NCBI GenBank assembly: GCA_021324735.1
Contig: JAJPIO010000013.1
Location: 1-64,000, forward strand
Direction of reading: 5' to 3'
Origin: Bacteroidota bacterium
GTDB taxonomy: Bacteria; Bacteroidota; Ignavibacteria; Palsa-1295
Length of the DNA: 64,000 nucleotides
The notes beneath the pieces were generated by a model that ran no database searches, had not been told where the DNA came from, and worked only from the letters and a program-made list of their open reading frames with translations. How positions within the stretch are numbered: position 1 is the stretch's first letter; the number at the start of each line of letters is the position of its first letter. A program made the translations under genes and the position numbers. This document shows positions 38,209-47,904 of the stretch, one piece after another.

Positions 38209-39921
38209 CTATGCCGCGACAGCCTTCTCTTCCGACTTCGCAATGATCGCAACGCCGTTCTCCGTCTCGATATTGTATTGTTCCAGGAAGCGGTACATCG
38301 TCGAGCGGCTGATGTCGAGCTTCATCGAAGCAGCGCTGATATTGCCATCGCAGGCAAGCAACGCATGATGGACTGCAAAGCGCTTGATCTCTTCCAGCGG
38401 CAGAACGACCTTGTTCTTTGCAGGATCGAAAAAGTCCTTCATGCCTTCGTACGCGCTCTCATCATCGCGCGCTTCATAGTATTGCCGGATCGGCAGCGGT
38501 AGATCGGCGAGCATTACAACATCGCCATCCGCAATAAGGACAGCGCGTTCGATCGTGCTTTCGATCTCGCGAATATTTCCCGGCCAGGGATAAGCGAGCA
38601 TCGCTTCCATAGCAGGTTGTGAGATCGAATCCACGTTCTTACCTTGCCTCTTACTAAAGCGCTTGAGGAAGGTATCGGCTAGTAGCAGGATGTCACCGCG
38701 TCGCTGACGAAGCGGCGGCAACATGATCGGAAAGGCCGAGATACGATAGTAGAGATCTTCGCGGAAACGGCGTTCCTGAATTGCCTCTCGGAGGTCGGTG
38801 TTCGTCGCGCAAATAATGCGTACATCGACATGTACGGACTCGGTGCCACCTACACGTTCGAACTCACGCTCTTGGATCGCACGCAACAGCTTTGCCTGAA
38901 GCGTAAGATCCATATCGCCGATCTCATCTAAAAATAGCGTACCACCATTAGCGGCTTCAAATTTACCGATCTTGCGTCCGATAGCGCCGGTAAAGCTTCC
39001 CTTCTCGTGACCGAACAGCTCACTCTCTAACAGCTCGTGTGGAATCGCAGCGCAATTGATGACCTGGAACGGACGGTCTTTGCGTGGGCCATTGGCGTGC
39101 AGCGCACGCGCGACCAGTTCTTTACCGGTCCCGGATTCGCCCAAAATGCAGACCGTGATGTCGCTATCGCACGCTTTACGCATGAGCTTAAAGACATCGT
39201 GCATTCTCGGGTCGGCCGAAATGATATTCGAAAAATCGTAACGATTGTTGAGCTCGGCCTGAAGCATCCGCAGTTTTTGGTGGAAGCTGTAAGCGGATAG
39301 TGCGTTACGAATAATGACTTGCAACCGCTCGGTGTCGATCGGCTTCGTAAGATAATCGTACGCTCCCGCTTTCAATGCTTCGACGGCAACCGTAATGCTT
39401 TCCTGCGCGCTCACCATTACGATCGGTAAATATTCATTCGCACTCTTCATTGCACGAAGCACATCGATGCCATTCAAGTCAGGCAATTGAATATCGAGCA
39501 GGACCATCCGGGGATGCTGTTCTCGCATTGCAATGATCGCTTCTTCACCTGTGTGTGCGATGATCGCAGGATAGTCCCATACGGTATTGACCCAGTGATA
39601 GATAAGATCGGCTACGAACGGCTCGTCATCCACGATAAGGATCGGTGCTTTACGGCCTTCATCGAGCAAATTTTGATCGTCACCAATAAGAATGGGCGCC
39701 GAACCAGATGATGAAGGCGTAGTAGAAAGTGATGGAAACATTTCCATTTTTCGAGAGCTACCAATATTCCCGAATCGAACGGGTGAGGGGGACTTCATAT
39801 TGTTGGCTATGTGGCTAAGAACTAAACGTGATACAAGATGCTGTGTGCTCATTGCGTCGCGGTGAACGCTGAACAATAACAGCGTTTCCGGCACATACAA
39901 TGACAACCGATTAATGTTCAA
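38209..39921 (-). CDS. Sigma-54-dependent response regulator (receiver, AAA+, Fis-type HTH)
   Basis: [69 protein letters not shown]-terminal [23 protein letters not shown]. Confidence 0.93.
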   Translation of the reverse strand: MNINRLSLYVPETLLLFSVHRDAMSTQHLVSRLVLSHIANNMKSPSPVRFGNIGSSRKMEMFPSLSTTPSSSGSAPILIGDDQNLLDEGRKAPILIVDDEPFVADLIYHWVNTVWDYPAIIAHTGEEAIIAMREQHPRMVLLDIQLPDLNGIDVLRAMKSANEYLPIVMVSAQESITVAVEALKAGAYDYLTKPIDTERLQVIIRNALSAYSFHQKLRMLQAELNNRYDFSNIISADPRMHDVFKLMRKACDSDITVCILGESGTGKELVARALHANGPRKDRPFQVINCAAIPHELLESELFGHEKGSFTGAIGRKIGKFEAANGGTLFLDEIGDMDLTLQAKLLRAIQEREFERVGGTESVHVDVRIICATNTDLREAIQERRFREDLYYRISAFPIMLPPLRQRRGDILLLADTFLKRFSKRQGKNVDSISQPAMEAMLAYPWPGNIREIESTIERAVLIADGDVVMLADLPLPIRQYYEARDDESAYEGMKDFFDPAKNKVVLPLEEIKRFAVHHALLACDGNISAASMKLDISRSTMYRFLEQYNIETENGVAIIAKSEEKAVAA

Positions 39922-40427
39922 TTATCATACATGCGTTCCCATTCTTGTACACTTTTGAGATTATTCCTGAAATTTCTGAGTCAAAATTGATTAAACAAGC
40001 CAATTTAACCATTTTTTATCTAAGTTTTTAATTACGCTTGATTCTCAGAATCGTACAGATGGTTCACGGAACGGTAGTTCCTTATAATATCTTAGCAAAT
40101 AGCGACGGTCTTTTAATCCCTTAATTCTGGCAACTGAAGCGATCAATCCTGTTCTAATAGAATAATTATGAGCTCCATGTGTAATTTTTTACCGCGAGCG
40201 AAGTTATTTCGATTGGATTGGGGAGAATAGCCTAATAACTATCTGCTTGATCCGCGGCATCTGCCGGTTTACGTTCTGTTGGGGTATGCGGGGTTGCATG
40301 CCTCGGTTTGGGCGGTTAACGTCCATGCGTCCTTTTCAGGGATTGAGGGCGCCGGTAATGGTCGGGTACAGTGCGACTATTACTTTACGTGTGTAAGTGA
40401 TGCATTTTTAGGCGCGGCGGTAACGCC

Positions 40428-41336
40428 ATGAAGTCCGTAATAAGGCAGATGCACGAAGAGCGATTCACGGATGATCCATCGATGATGGGTGATCCGTCTT
40501 CAGACCCGAAGGACGATCGCCTGGCCCAATCGGGTGCAGGTGGGTCCGGCGCTTCTGATGCACCGTCGAACTCGGCATCGGATGGTGCCCCGGTCGAGGA
40601 TGAATGGATCGCAGAAGCACGCAGAGAAGCTTCACATCGTAAAGCCGGTGAAACAAAGAAGCGTCAACCTGCGTCCGAGTTCATTGACAGGATCGGCCAG
40701 CCAACCGTCGCGGCCGGGCCTTCGTCCGATCACACGGATGAAGCTCTCTTTCTTCGATATCAGAACGGTGATGAACGCGCCTTCTTCGCGATCTACGAGC
40801 GCTACAAGCAAAGCATCTATGCCTACTGTGCGCAGGTGCTCTTTAGTGCAGGGCTTGCTCGCGAAGCAGTGGAAGATACCTTCCAGGATGTATTCCTGCG
40901 GCTCGTGCAGTATCGTCACACGTTTACCGGTGGCGATTTCAAGCCGTGGATCTTTACGGTCGCTCGGCACTCCTGCCTGAGCACAAAGAAGCGTTCGTTT
41001 CGGCAGAATGCCAGTATGGAATACGCCGAAGACGGCGAAGATTTCGAAGATATCATTGCCGGCGACCTAAGAGCTACTGTTGCACGAACGGACGATCCGC
41101 TCGAGCAAATGACGAAGCAGGAGCAAAATGCTCTTCTGCTTTCTGCCATAGCCAAGCTGCCGGAAGAATTTCGTGAGGCGCTAATACTCAGTGAGTATGA
41201 AGGCCTTACGTATGAAGAGATCGGCCAGATGATGGGCGCATCGCTTTCAACGATCCGAATTCGGATCTTTCGAGCGAAAGCGCGGCTGCGAAAAATGCTG
41301 CTGCCCGTTATCGGGGATGGTCCGAAAAAAGTTTAA
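40428..41336 (+). CDS. ECF-type RNA polymerase sigma factor with long low-complexity N-terminal extension
   Basis: ALFLRYQNGDERAFFAIYERYKQSIYAYC...DTFQDVFLRLVQYRHTFTGG...EEFREALILSEYEGLTYEEIGQMMGASLSTIRIRIFRAKARLRKML. Confidence 0.9.
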   Translation: MKSVIRQMHEERFTDDPSMMGDPSSDPKDDRLAQSGAGGSGASDAPSNSASDGAPVEDEWIAEARREASHRKAGETKKRQPASEFIDRIGQPTVAAGPSSDHTDEALFLRYQNGDERAFFAIYERYKQSIYAYCAQVLFSAGLAREAVEDTFQDVFLRLVQYRHTFTGGDFKPWIFTVARHSCLSTKKRSFRQNASMEYAEDGEDFEDIIAGDLRATVARTDDPLEQMTKQEQNALLLSAIAKLPEEFREALILSEYEGLTYEEIGQMMGASLSTIRIRIFRAKARLRKMLLPVIGDGPKKV

Positions 41337-41357
41337 ATTAAGTCAGAGGGAAACGAT

Positions 41358-42128
41358 ATGACAACGCATGAAAACGAGATGATGACGAACGGTGCTACAA
41401 CGACCGAAGAGTTGATCGTTCAGTATCTCGATGGCGAACTCGTTCGCAAAGAGCTCGAAGTAGTTCTTTTCGAACGGCTTTCTCACTCGGAAGAGGCGCG
41501 AATGCTGCTTCGCGAATACCTGGTCGTGCGCGGCGCGATCCGCGTAAGCCGTGAAGACGAGCGCTTCCAGCTTTCCGAGGGCCTGGATGATCGGACACGA
41601 GTCCGCCTCGAACAGCTTCTCGAGTCTATCACGGAAAAAGCCGAGCCCGCTCGCTTCCTCGATGATCGCCCTGCTGTGCAGACTATTATTACTGGCCGTC
41701 GCATGAAGCGCTGGGTACTTCGCCCGAGCGTTGCAGCATTAGTATTGCTTCTTGCGATCGGCACGACGTGGCTTGTTACGCATACTGCCGACGACCACGC
41801 TGCTCCGCATCAAATGGCAGCTGCTCCGCAGCAATCGTCGATAGAGGCGCCACAGACCATCGCTCCTACGCCGACAGCACAGCCGGAACAGCCAGCAACC
41901 GAAGTGGTTACGAAAACGCACAGCACGCATCATGCGGTACTGACCCAAGTGCGTCAAGCTGCAGCTCCATCGTATGCGCAGAATGCCGCCTCCGCACAGG
42001 CTAAGCCCGCCGCTCAACCCGAGCAGACGACGAATCCTGAGGATGTGATGCTATCGCGACGTTATACAAAGATTTTAAACGCAGCCGAGAAACGCGAGAT
42101 CGTGGTTTCGAGCCGCGATCGCCTCTGA
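41358..42128 (+). CDS. Putative anti-sigma-like single-TM protein
   Basis: Cytosolic N-term TTEELIVQYLDGEL, TM VLRPSVAALVLLLAIGTTWLV, Pro/Gln/Ala-rich C-term; immediately follows ECF sigma. Confidence 0.6.
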   Translation: MTTHENEMMTNGATTTEELIVQYLDGELVRKELEVVLFERLSHSEEARMLLREYLVVRGAIRVSREDERFQLSEGLDDRTRVRLEQLLESITEKAEPARFLDDRPAVQTIITGRRMKRWVLRPSVAALVLLLAIGTTWLVTHTADDHAAPHQMAAAPQQSSIEAPQTIAPTPTAQPEQPATEVVTKTHSTHHAVLTQVRQAAAPSYAQNAASAQAKPAAQPEQTTNPEDVMLSRRYTKILNAAEKREIVVSSRDRL

Positions 42129-42161
42129 GGCGCCCCAGATACTTCGTTTCTTCGGACACCC

Positions 42162-43910
42162 GTGCGTAAGCTTCGATCCATAGCGGCCCATTGCACGAGC
42201 ACGGTTATCGTGCCCGTGCTTTTTGCGTTGATACTATGTGTGGGTCGAACTGCTAACGCTCAACATTCGAATACCCAGCAAGCCCGGGTAACTCCTCCAA
42301 CTCCTGAACGCTATCGCGACGTTGATGCATCGGACGATGCGTCGATCGAAGATCTTATTACCAATCGGATCCGAAAAGCGTGGAATGACCTGGGACCAAA
42401 CTTTCGGCCCGAGCTTCTTCGTACCGAGGCAAATTATGCTCGGTTAAGCGCTACCTCGCGCGATGCACTTTACGAGGCAAGCTTCCATCTTCGTCCTCAG
42501 TATTTTAGCCACGGTTCTACCGGGCCTGACACTTCCTCACGTATCTATGGCGAGCAGCCGATCATGTATTATATCGGTTCGGCGCGCACACCACTGGCCC
42601 TTCCGATGGTCAGCAATATTTCGAAAGCGCTTGGAGGCGATGAAGCATCCTACACGATCAACCTCGGGGTACTTCCCCTTCCGATCGTAGGCGCTCCCGA
42701 CTCGATGCGCTATTACGTCGTGATCGAACGAATGATCGAATCGAACCACACCGATGCGTCGGTACGTCTCGAACGGTTTGCGAAGGAATTTTCGGCAAAG
42801 GTCGATGAGCCGGTCTTTCTTCGTTTAGCGAACGAACCGCTCGCCAAAGGTAAGTATATCGTCCAACTCGAAGATAATTCTGTACTCGATTTCTACGACG
42901 ACTTTTCGCGCTTTATCGAGGAGCATATAATTTTAGAGGGTCATCGGCTGTCGTTTGGCCTGGGTACACAAACGATCTCCGATATTTCCGAGCGGCTATC
43001 GATTCCTTACTCGGTCGCTCAGACCTGCCTGGCAAAAGTAGAATTGTTAAGTGTCGTTGATACGGCCCATCCGCGCACCATCGTCGACACTCTTCGTCAA
43101 CCGGCCGATTATTTGGCCGAGATCGATATGTCAAAGTTCTCGACTGGACCTTATCGCTATCGCTTTACGGCCACAGAACCTGGCACTGGCAAAGTGCTCT
43201 ATAGCGAGACGCATTCCTTTAATAAGACGGCGCCTGTCGTCTTTGTTAGCGGCAGCCGGTTAGGAAGCGGTGACACCTTAAAAGTTGGACGCAAGCAGAT
43301 CGATTATGCGGCTATGGTCCGCGAGCTGCAGCAACAGAACGCGGAAATTCAGATCAAGGACGACCGCGATAATGCCGCGCGCGAAGCGGCAGAGCGAGAA
43401 AAACAGAGATTAGAAACGATCGTACTCGCAAACAAAAAAAGTACTATCGCCGATGTGCATGGGCGTATCGGTGTTGGCATCGGTAGTGTAGCCGGCGATA
43501 ATTTCTTTATTGGAATTGAGGCGAACCGTCCGGCACTATCATTCGATGTCTCGTTCGGATATCTGTATGCCGGCGCACCATATCTCGATTACGACCATCC
43601 GCAGATATTCTCGCAGATGTTCTCTTCTCCTAAATCGCTTGGCTTCCAACTTACATGGATACCAGTGAAATTCTTCGATGGCCTGCTCGAACCTCAAGTT
43701 GGTGTCGGGTATTACGGAATATGGACTACACCAACTTCTGGCGGACTCGGCTCCGCCACGCTCCTCTCGGGCCAGATCGGCGTTGCCTGCGAGCCGCTCG
43801 GTGAAGTACATGGCCTCGGGTTTAGCTTGTCCTATGGCGCCGCGTATGGTCTTGGACTAACTCCATCGAACGTTGGCGATTTTAGCGTGAAGGCGTATGT
43901 GAGGTTTTAA
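42162..43910 (+). CDS. Hypothetical exported protein with coiled coil and C-terminal beta-rich domain
   Basis: GTG start; signal peptide VPVLFALILCVGRTANAQ; coiled coil LQQQNAEIQIKDDRDNAAREAAEREKQRLE; terminal YVRF. Confidence 0.65.
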   Translation: MRKLRSIAAHCTSTVIVPVLFALILCVGRTANAQHSNTQQARVTPPTPERYRDVDASDDASIEDLITNRIRKAWNDLGPNFRPELLRTEANYARLSATSRDALYEASFHLRPQYFSHGSTGPDTSSRIYGEQPIMYYIGSARTPLALPMVSNISKALGGDEASYTINLGVLPLPIVGAPDSMRYYVVIERMIESNHTDASVRLERFAKEFSAKVDEPVFLRLANEPLAKGKYIVQLEDNSVLDFYDDFSRFIEEHIILEGHRLSFGLGTQTISDISERLSIPYSVAQTCLAKVELLSVVDTAHPRTIVDTLRQPADYLAEIDMSKFSTGPYRYRFTATEPGTGKVLYSETHSFNKTAPVVFVSGSRLGSGDTLKVGRKQIDYAAMVRELQQQNAEIQIKDDRDNAAREAAEREKQRLETIVLANKKSTIADVHGRIGVGIGSVAGDNFFIGIEANRPALSFDVSFGYLYAGAPYLDYDHPQIFSQMFSSPKSLGFQLTWIPVKFFDGLLEPQVGVGYYGIWTTPTSGGLGSATLLSGQIGVACEPLGEVHGLGFSLSYGAAYGLGLTPSNVGDFSVKAYVRF

Positions 43911-43915
43911 AACCC

Positions 43916-44827
43916 TCATTCTAAATACACCAGTTTACTCGTCCTCGCTGCGCTTCCAAAGATGCCGAGGCCACCCTGTACGTGAAGCGTATTATTGTTG
44001 AATTGCGAACCAGAGAGATACAGGCCAAGAATAAAGTCTTCGAAATTTCGGTCGATCGCAAGAGCGCGAACAGCATTCAGTCCAAACCGGGTAAACTGCG
44101 GCCACAACACTTCCTCGTTCGTCGATAGGATAAAGAAGTGATATCGGCCATTCGCGGAAGTATCCTGAAGCTGACCGGTAATGAGGTCTTTGATCGTATC
44201 CGCGTTCGGATCGAGCGATAACGCCTCGAGTGCATAGCCGGCAGCGTTAGAACTGGACGACCACCACAAATGCACGCTTGGCGATTGTAAGCTATCGACG
44301 ATCACCGGATAGACCACAGTGTCAATTGCTGTAATCGAAAGCCTGCGACCTCGATAGGTCGCCGAATCGAGATGAATAGCAAATGGCACCGTTGTCGAAG
44401 ATGTAACCGTAGGATATCCCGACACCTGTACCAGCAGATTGTACGTCTTCCCCGGTTGTATAATTATACTGTCTTTTGCTATATAGCGGCCTGCAGCACG
44501 GCTGGACGACACATCCTCGCGAAGCGTATCGCCCCCGGCATCGCTTGAAATAACAACGAGCGCTCCGCTAACACGATCGTTATCGCCAGTCGACCCGATA
44601 GGTATCGTTCTTCGCACGACGATCGAATCGAACGGTTCATTGGCATACAAGTATCCTTGCACGACCAACTGCGGCGTATATGCCGACTCATTGACGCTCG
44701 TGCAACCCGCCCATAATAGAAGGATCGCAACCAAAGCGGCCGGATTTACAAAATAAGAGTTTAAGGCATAAGGATAGCACGCTCTTCCCAACCCTTCACT
44801 ATTCATTCTTAATTCTTCATTCTTCAT
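43916..44827 (-). CDS. DUF4249-like outer-membrane-associated lipoprotein
   Basis: LVAILLLWAGCTSVNESAYTPQLVVQGYLYANEPFDSIVVRRT; overlaps upstream TonB receptor stop (TAATG). Confidence 0.75.
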   Translation of the reverse strand: MKNEELRMNSEGLGRACYPYALNSYFVNPAALVAILLLWAGCTSVNESAYTPQLVVQGYLYANEPFDSIVVRRTIPIGSTGDNDRVSGALVVISSDAGGDTLREDVSSSRAAGRYIAKDSIIIQPGKTYNLLVQVSGYPTVTSSTTVPFAIHLDSATYRGRRLSITAIDTVVYPVIVDSLQSPSVHLWWSSSSNAAGYALEALSLDPNADTIKDLITGQLQDTSANGRYHFFILSTNEEVLWPQFTRFGLNAVRALAIDRNFEDFILGLYLSGSQFNNNTLHVQGGLGIFGSAARTSKLVYLE

Positions 44828-47088
44828 TAGTATGTTACCTCCATTCCAAGTGTAGGAATAATGGGAAGTAATGTCACGTCCGAAACGACCGGCGGCTGCA
44901 TCTTGGTATCGACAACCCTAAACCATACATTACGGTGACTATAGATATTGAAAATATCGAGCGATGCCTTGGCATCCTTGCCAAAAAATTTGAACGCATA
45001 CGTTAGGCTTGCGTCAGCTCTGTGGTAATCTGGTAAACGTTGTGCACCCATCGCTCCGGGAATTTCCAGATCGTGCTCGAAGCCGATCTCATCAAAAGCG
45101 GTGCGGTAATATCCGAGATCGGCGGTGTAAGCCTGACCGGTTGCATAGGTCCACGTTGCGCCAACGGTCCAGCGATCGGATAGTTTATAACTCAGCACAA
45201 GCTGTATATCATTACGCTGGTCGTACTTTGGATAGAACGTCTCGCCATTATTCATGGCCGGAATATTTTCGGTCACCCTGGAGAGCGTATAGCCGATCCA
45301 GCCGGTAAAATCATTTACACGCTCCCGCAGGAAAAGCTCAATTCCATAAGCTTCGCCAGTACCACGCGGAAAGATCTCTTCGATATTATTCGACAGGAAT
45401 TTCGTCTCGTTATATTCGACAATATTATTCAGCTTCTTATAATAGGCTTCACAGGAGACGAAATACGGATCGGCAGGATAGCCACTAATGCCCAGAATAT
45501 ACTGTGTGCTCATACTCGGCGGAAGCGGAGCCGTACCTGGAATCCAAAGATCGAAGAACGCGAAATCGCCGGCAGTAACGAGATGCAAGAACTGATGGTA
45601 AATACCGGTGGAAGCTTTGAGCGTCCACGAGGGATTCAATTGATAGGCTATCGTCAGCCGCGGGTCGAACGTAACAGCATTTGCGAGATCCAACAGTTCA
45701 GCACGAAGACCATACGTCGCCGTGATGCGGTCGGTTGGCTGCCACTCATGTTGCATATAAGCAGAGACGTATTTCGGTACACCGCCCGTGTCATTCAATG
45801 CCTGATTGGTCGAGCCTAACCGATTAAAAAAATGGAATTTAAATTGAGAAAGCCCAGCTCCGAAGCGAACGTCATTCTTCGTATTCAATCGCCAATCGAC
45901 ATCTTCTTTTAAAGACAATTCCTGAATGCCATTATCGAACTCGAACGGGTTTGCTGTGATCGTCCCACTGGATGATGACGAGTAAGCGCTATACCCAGCG
46001 AAAGTACGGGCATATACGTTATCGGAGAAGATGTGCGTCCATTCAGCACTGGCGAGTTGATTGCCCCAGGTAAGTGTGATATCGACGAAGCCATTCGAGG
46101 GATAGAGCAAATGGTCGGCACCAAGATAGCCGCTAACGCTTAGGCGATCGGAAGCACCCAGGTCCTCATCGATCTTTGCATTAAGATCATAGAAATAATA
46201 GCGCGGCAGTTGAGTAGAATCACCAAAGATCTTATCGGCATTCACTGCATTAAGGAAAGCGTCGATGTACGTGCGGCGTCCGGAAACAAGCATGGAGCCA
46301 GACGGCAACGGAAATTCGAGTGTTTGCCGTGCACTGATAAGGCTGATCGACGTCTTGCCGTGTACCTCGTTTCGGTCCCCTTCTCGTGTCGTCACATTGA
46401 GGACACCGGTTAATCGCCCTCCATATTCCGGCGGATAGCCGCCTTTGATCAGATCGACATCCTTAATAGCATCGGTGTTGAAGGTCGAGAAAAAGCCGAA
46501 TAAGTGCGAGGGATTATAGACAACATTATTATCGAGCAGGATGAGGTTCTGGTCGGGAGGGCCGCCGCGGATATAAAGTCCGCTCGATACTTCGTTTAGC
46601 GCTTTCACACCAGGCATAAGCTGAAGCACGCGGAAGAGATCGCTTTCACCGCCTACGGCAGGTACCTGCTCAATTATGTTCGGTGTGAGAGTGATGCGAC
46701 TAACGCTGGTCTTTTCGATCTCTCGCTCTCGTTCACTTTCGATAGTGATCTCTTTTCCCTGGACTACCGCAGAATGAAGATCGAATGTAACCTTTGTCTC
46801 CAATCCTTGGGCTAACAGTACTATCTGCTTCTCGACCGTATATCCCAGCAGATGCACTTCGACATCGATCGCGCCCGCAGGCAAATTCTTAATGGTGAAA
46901 TCACCGGAAATATCCGAGATCGCACCACGATGCAAATCTCGAAGCTCTATTCGAGCACCCGCCAGCGCTTCATGGGTAGAGGCATCGCGAACATGACCGG
47001 AGAAGGTCGACGAACTCATCTGTGCCACTGCAATAGCTGCTGGCCATACCATCGCAATGAGATACGCGATGATTCGTTGAAAGGTCAC
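44827..47088 (-). CDS. TonB-dependent receptor with N-terminal carboxypeptidase-regulatory-like domain
   Basis: FSGHVRDASTHEALAGARIELRDLHRGAISDISGDFTIKNLPAG; GLYIRGGPPDQNLILLDNNVVYNPSHLFGFFSTFNTDAIKDVDLIKGGYPPEYGGRLTGVLNV. Confidence 0.95.
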   Translation of the reverse strand: MTFQRIIAYLIAMVWPAAIAVAQMSSSTFSGHVRDASTHEALAGARIELRDLHRGAISDISGDFTIKNLPAGAIDVEVHLLGYTVEKQIVLLAQGLETKVTFDLHSAVVQGKEITIESEREREIEKTSVSRITLTPNIIEQVPAVGGESDLFRVLQLMPGVKALNEVSSGLYIRGGPPDQNLILLDNNVVYNPSHLFGFFSTFNTDAIKDVDLIKGGYPPEYGGRLTGVLNVTTREGDRNEVHGKTSISLISARQTLEFPLPSGSMLVSGRRTYIDAFLNAVNADKIFGDSTQLPRYYFYDLNAKIDEDLGASDRLSVSGYLGADHLLYPSNGFVDITLTWGNQLASAEWTHIFSDNVYARTFAGYSAYSSSSSGTITANPFEFDNGIQELSLKEDVDWRLNTKNDVRFGAGLSQFKFHFFNRLGSTNQALNDTGGVPKYVSAYMQHEWQPTDRITATYGLRAELLDLANAVTFDPRLTIAYQLNPSWTLKASTGIYHQFLHLVTAGDFAFFDLWIPGTAPLPPSMSTQYILGISGYPADPYFVSCEAYYKKLNNIVEYNETKFLSNNIEEIFPRGTGEAYGIELFLRERVNDFTGWIGYTLSRVTENIPAMNNGETFYPKYDQRNDIQLVLSYKLSDRWTVGATWTYATGQAYTADLGYYRTAFDEIGFEHDLEIPGAMGAQRLPDYHRADASLTYAFKFFGKDAKASLDIFNIYSHRNVWFRVVDTKMQPPVVSDVTLLPIIPTLGMEVTY

Positions 47089-47112
47089 GCGAGAGAATCT
47101 TTAGACAGGTAG

Positions 47113-47904
47113 TTAGCGAACCTCTTCCCACACCTGGTCCGACGATCGGTGGCGGAATAACACCGCCCAGCCGTTACGGATCCAATCGAAGTACACATGC
47201 ATGTAGCCGTACTTGCGGTAGCGGCGAGGCGACTCATAGACGAGCAGTTTGCCATCGTACTTCACTTTGCCAATGGATCGAAGCCGCCGATACAGATCGA
47301 AATCTTCGCCTGCCGCCATGGTGGCGTTATATCCATTCAACGCTTCGAACGCTTTGCGGCGAACGATCTGGCACTCGCCGCGGCCCATACCAAGGCCGAT
47401 ACCATTCGCTATCTTTACGTAGCGATTGAAATACGCATGAAACAGGACGTCGCTTCCTTTGCGCACGTGCGGCATTACTTCCACACGTGTTGCGATCGCT
47501 GAAAGCGACTCATCCACTGCGAAACGTTGTAGTGCTCGTTCTAAAAACTTTTCAATGTCAGCAATGATCGTATCCGCATTAAGGAACATCAACAGATCGG
47601 CATGCGCAAGCTCGGCACCACGGTTGCGTCCTTCCGCAATGGTTTGTCGCCGGTCGAGCTCGTGGGTCGCGATAAAATCGGCGTATGCGGTGGCAATACC
47701 TATTGTATCGTCCGTCGAGCCGCCATCGCTAACGATGATCTCGATACGATATCGGTTCTTTATTGCTGGAGTGAATTGCTGAAGACATGTTTCGAGGAGC
47801 TTCTCCTCATTCTTCGTCGGAATGACAACAGAAATACGCGGCCGGTCCGGAAGATCGATCTGGACTGGCAGCGACCGTGTACGATAAATTCTTCTCTGTG
47901 CCAT
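47113..47904 (-). CDS. Glycosyltransferase family 2
   Basis: RISVVIPTKNEEKLLETCLQQF...IEIIVSDGGSTDDTIGIA...FLNADTIIAD. Confidence 0.92.
   Translation of the reverse strand: MAQRRIYRTRSLPVQIDLPDRPRISVVIPTKNEEKLLETCLQQFTPAIKNRYRIEIIVSDGGSTDDTIGIATAYADFIATHELDRRQTIAEGRNRGAELAHADLLMFLNADTIIADIEKFLERALQRFAVDESLSAIATRVEVMPHVRKGSDVLFHAYFNRYVKIANGIGLGMGRGECQIVRRKAFEALNGYNATMAAGEDFDLYRRLRSIGKVKYDGKLLVYESPRRYRKYGYMHVYFDWIRNGWAVLFRHRSSDQVWEEVR

Noticed and set aside
44827-47088. TonB receptor/DUF4249 pair as a SusCD-type polysaccharide locus with the nearby GH57
   Set aside because: DUF4249 is not SusD, and the GH57 enzyme looks like cytosolic glucan metabolism separated by a GT2; no PUL regulator or exported GHs nearby
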